Positions 63,372 through 64,000 of a stretch of 64,000 bases of DNA are shown one piece after another. The DNA comes from Silvimonas amylolytica (GTDB lineage Bacteria > Pseudomonadota > Gammaproteobacteria > Burkholderiales > Chitinibacteraceae), in NCBI RefSeq assembly GCF_014645555.1, contig NZ_BMLY01000001.1, forward strand, positions 577,939-641,938, in the 5' to 3' direction. A program made the position numbers and the translations under genes. A model generated the notes under the pieces. That model was not told the DNA's origin, did not search any database, and saw only the letters and a list, made by a program, of their open reading frames with translations. Position 1 is the stretch's first letter. Every line of letters starts with the position of its first letter.

Positions 63372-64000
63372 ATGAGCCTGCGACACATCGCTCTCTCTCT
63401 GATTTTCTGCATGATGGCCGGCCACGCACTCGCCGGTGACTTCGAAGATATCCAGCAACTGCTTAAGGCCCGCCAGTACAAATCGGTGATTGATCGCGCC
63501 GATAGTTACCTGGCCAAGAACCCCAAAGACGCGCAGATCCGCTTCTTGCGCGCCATTGCATTGACCGAGCTGGGTCGCAATGATGAAGCCATCAAGGCCT
63601 TTACCTCACTGACCGAGGACTACCCGCAACTGCCAGAGCCCTATAACAATCTGGCCGTGCTGTATGCGCAGCAAAACCAGCTGGACAAGGCTCGCACAGC
63701 ACTGATGATGGCTATCCAGACCAATCCGTCATACGCCATTGCACATGAGAACCTGGGTGATCTGTATGCCCGCATGGCTTCGCAAGCTTATGACAAGGCC
63801 TTGCAGCTGGAAGGCGGTAACCAGAATGTACAAAGCAAGCTGACCCTGGTGCGTGAGTTGTTCAGCAGCAATCCAGGCATTGCGCCGCATGCCACACCGT
63901 CTGCCGCCGGCACCAAACTGGCACAGAACGCCCCGGCCAAGGCCACCCCAGCACCGACACCTGTTGCCACACCGCGTCCGACACCGACACCGCAACCGAC
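63372..64000 (+). CDS. TPR-repeat exported protein, C-terminus outside the window
   Basis: The frame is open to the window edge; 209 residues are visible. A signal peptide (about residues 1-21, ending ALA) is followed by TPR-like helices: DIQQLLKARQYKSVIDRADSYLAKNPKDAQIRFLRAIALTELGRNDEAIKAF (about 25-76) and PEPYNNLAVLYAQQNQLDKARTALMMAIQTNPSYAIAHENLGDLYARMASQAYDKAL (about 85-141). A Pro/Thr/Ala-rich linker then begins (PAPTPVATPRPTPTPQP). The 5-prime end is at the ATG at 63372. The function is unknown; the linker may tether the TPR domain to another C-terminal domain. Confidence 0.85.
   Translation, partial: MSLRHIALSLIFCMMAGHALAGDFEDIQQLLKARQYKSVIDRADSYLAKNPKDAQIRFLRAIALTELGRNDEAIKAFTSLTEDYPQLPEPYNNLAVLYAQQNQLDKARTALMMAIQTNPSYAIAHENLGDLYARMASQAYDKALQLEGGNQNVQSKLTLVRELFSSNPGIAPHATPSAAGTKLAQNAPAKATPAPTPVATPRPTPTPQP

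Noticed and set aside
1-64000. Search for tRNA, rRNA, CRISPR arrays, integrases, transposases and toxin-antitoxin pairs
   Set aside because: No cloverleaf with GGTTCGAATCC-like T-arm, no regularly spaced direct repeats and no transposase or integrase signatures were seen on reading. A GTTCGAACCC stretch near 9455 is inside rhaQ.

Overview
The window looks like chromosomal DNA of a betaproteobacterium, probably Neisseriales or Burkholderiales. It is fairly GC-rich and gene-dense, its genes have GGAG-type ribosome sites, and it carries DUF3325/DUF3649/PepSY iron genes, an imuA-imuB-dnaE2 mutasome and a dRS3-like dispersed repeat. The taxonomic call is inference. I saw no rRNA, tRNA, CRISPR array, phage or intact insertion sequence.

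Layout. 0-4.1 kb: a large MscS-type channel (minus), a TPR/glycine-rich membrane protein and a GNAT acetyltransferase. 4.3-7.1 kb: lutABC, L-lactate oxidation. 7.2-8.0 kb: a small MscS. 8.1-18.9 kb: a ten-gene minus-strand L-rhamnose operon (diketo-hydrolase enzymes, RhaM mutarotase, rhaTPQS ABC transporter) with a divergent LysR regulator. The pathway should end in pyruvate plus L-lactate, so the neighbouring lutABC would complete it. 18.9-24.4 kb: DUF2214 protein, TetR/hydrolase pair, EamA transporter, LysR/aldo-keto reductase pair and the stump of an SDR gene. 24.4-27.1 kb: ECF sigma/anti-sigma pair, divergent from a Tat-exported phosphoesterase and a CuA-like cupredoxin. 27.2-31.7 kb: MacA-MacB-TolC-type efflux system. 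31.9-33.8 kb: small housekeeping genes (SRPBCC, yfcF, GNAT, yggL).

33.9-37.7 kb: secreted phosphoesterase divergent from a di-haem peroxidase. 37.9-39.7 kb: NasT/NasS-like pair in which NasT has lost its ANTAR domain. 39.7-41.7 kb: ghrB and ghrA. 41.9-44.5 kb: a large Gly/Tyr/Trp-rich secreted protein. 44.7-49.2 kb: an NfeR-like PadR regulator and its likely target, a NfeF-like siderophore-interacting protein, linked by shared palindromes but separated by an AraC remnant and an SDR/LysR pair. 49.3-50.8 kb: TetR regulator plus an NAD(P)-binding protein. 50.8-55.3 kb: Fur-boxed siderophore uptake operon. 55.6-57.7 kb: uracil permease and phosphoribosyltransferase. 57.8-63.1 kb: imuA-imuB-dnaE2 under a promoter whose 17-nt spacer is a GAAC-N4-GTTC palindrome. 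63.4 kb to the end: a TPR protein cut by the window edge.

The least ordinary items are the ANTAR-less NasT, the split NfeR/NfeF regulon, the imuA promoter, the rhamnose-to-lactate arrangement, the intragenic TetR operator candidate and the His-to-Met change in the CuA-like cupredoxin. I found no clear candidate for a wholly new multi-gene system.
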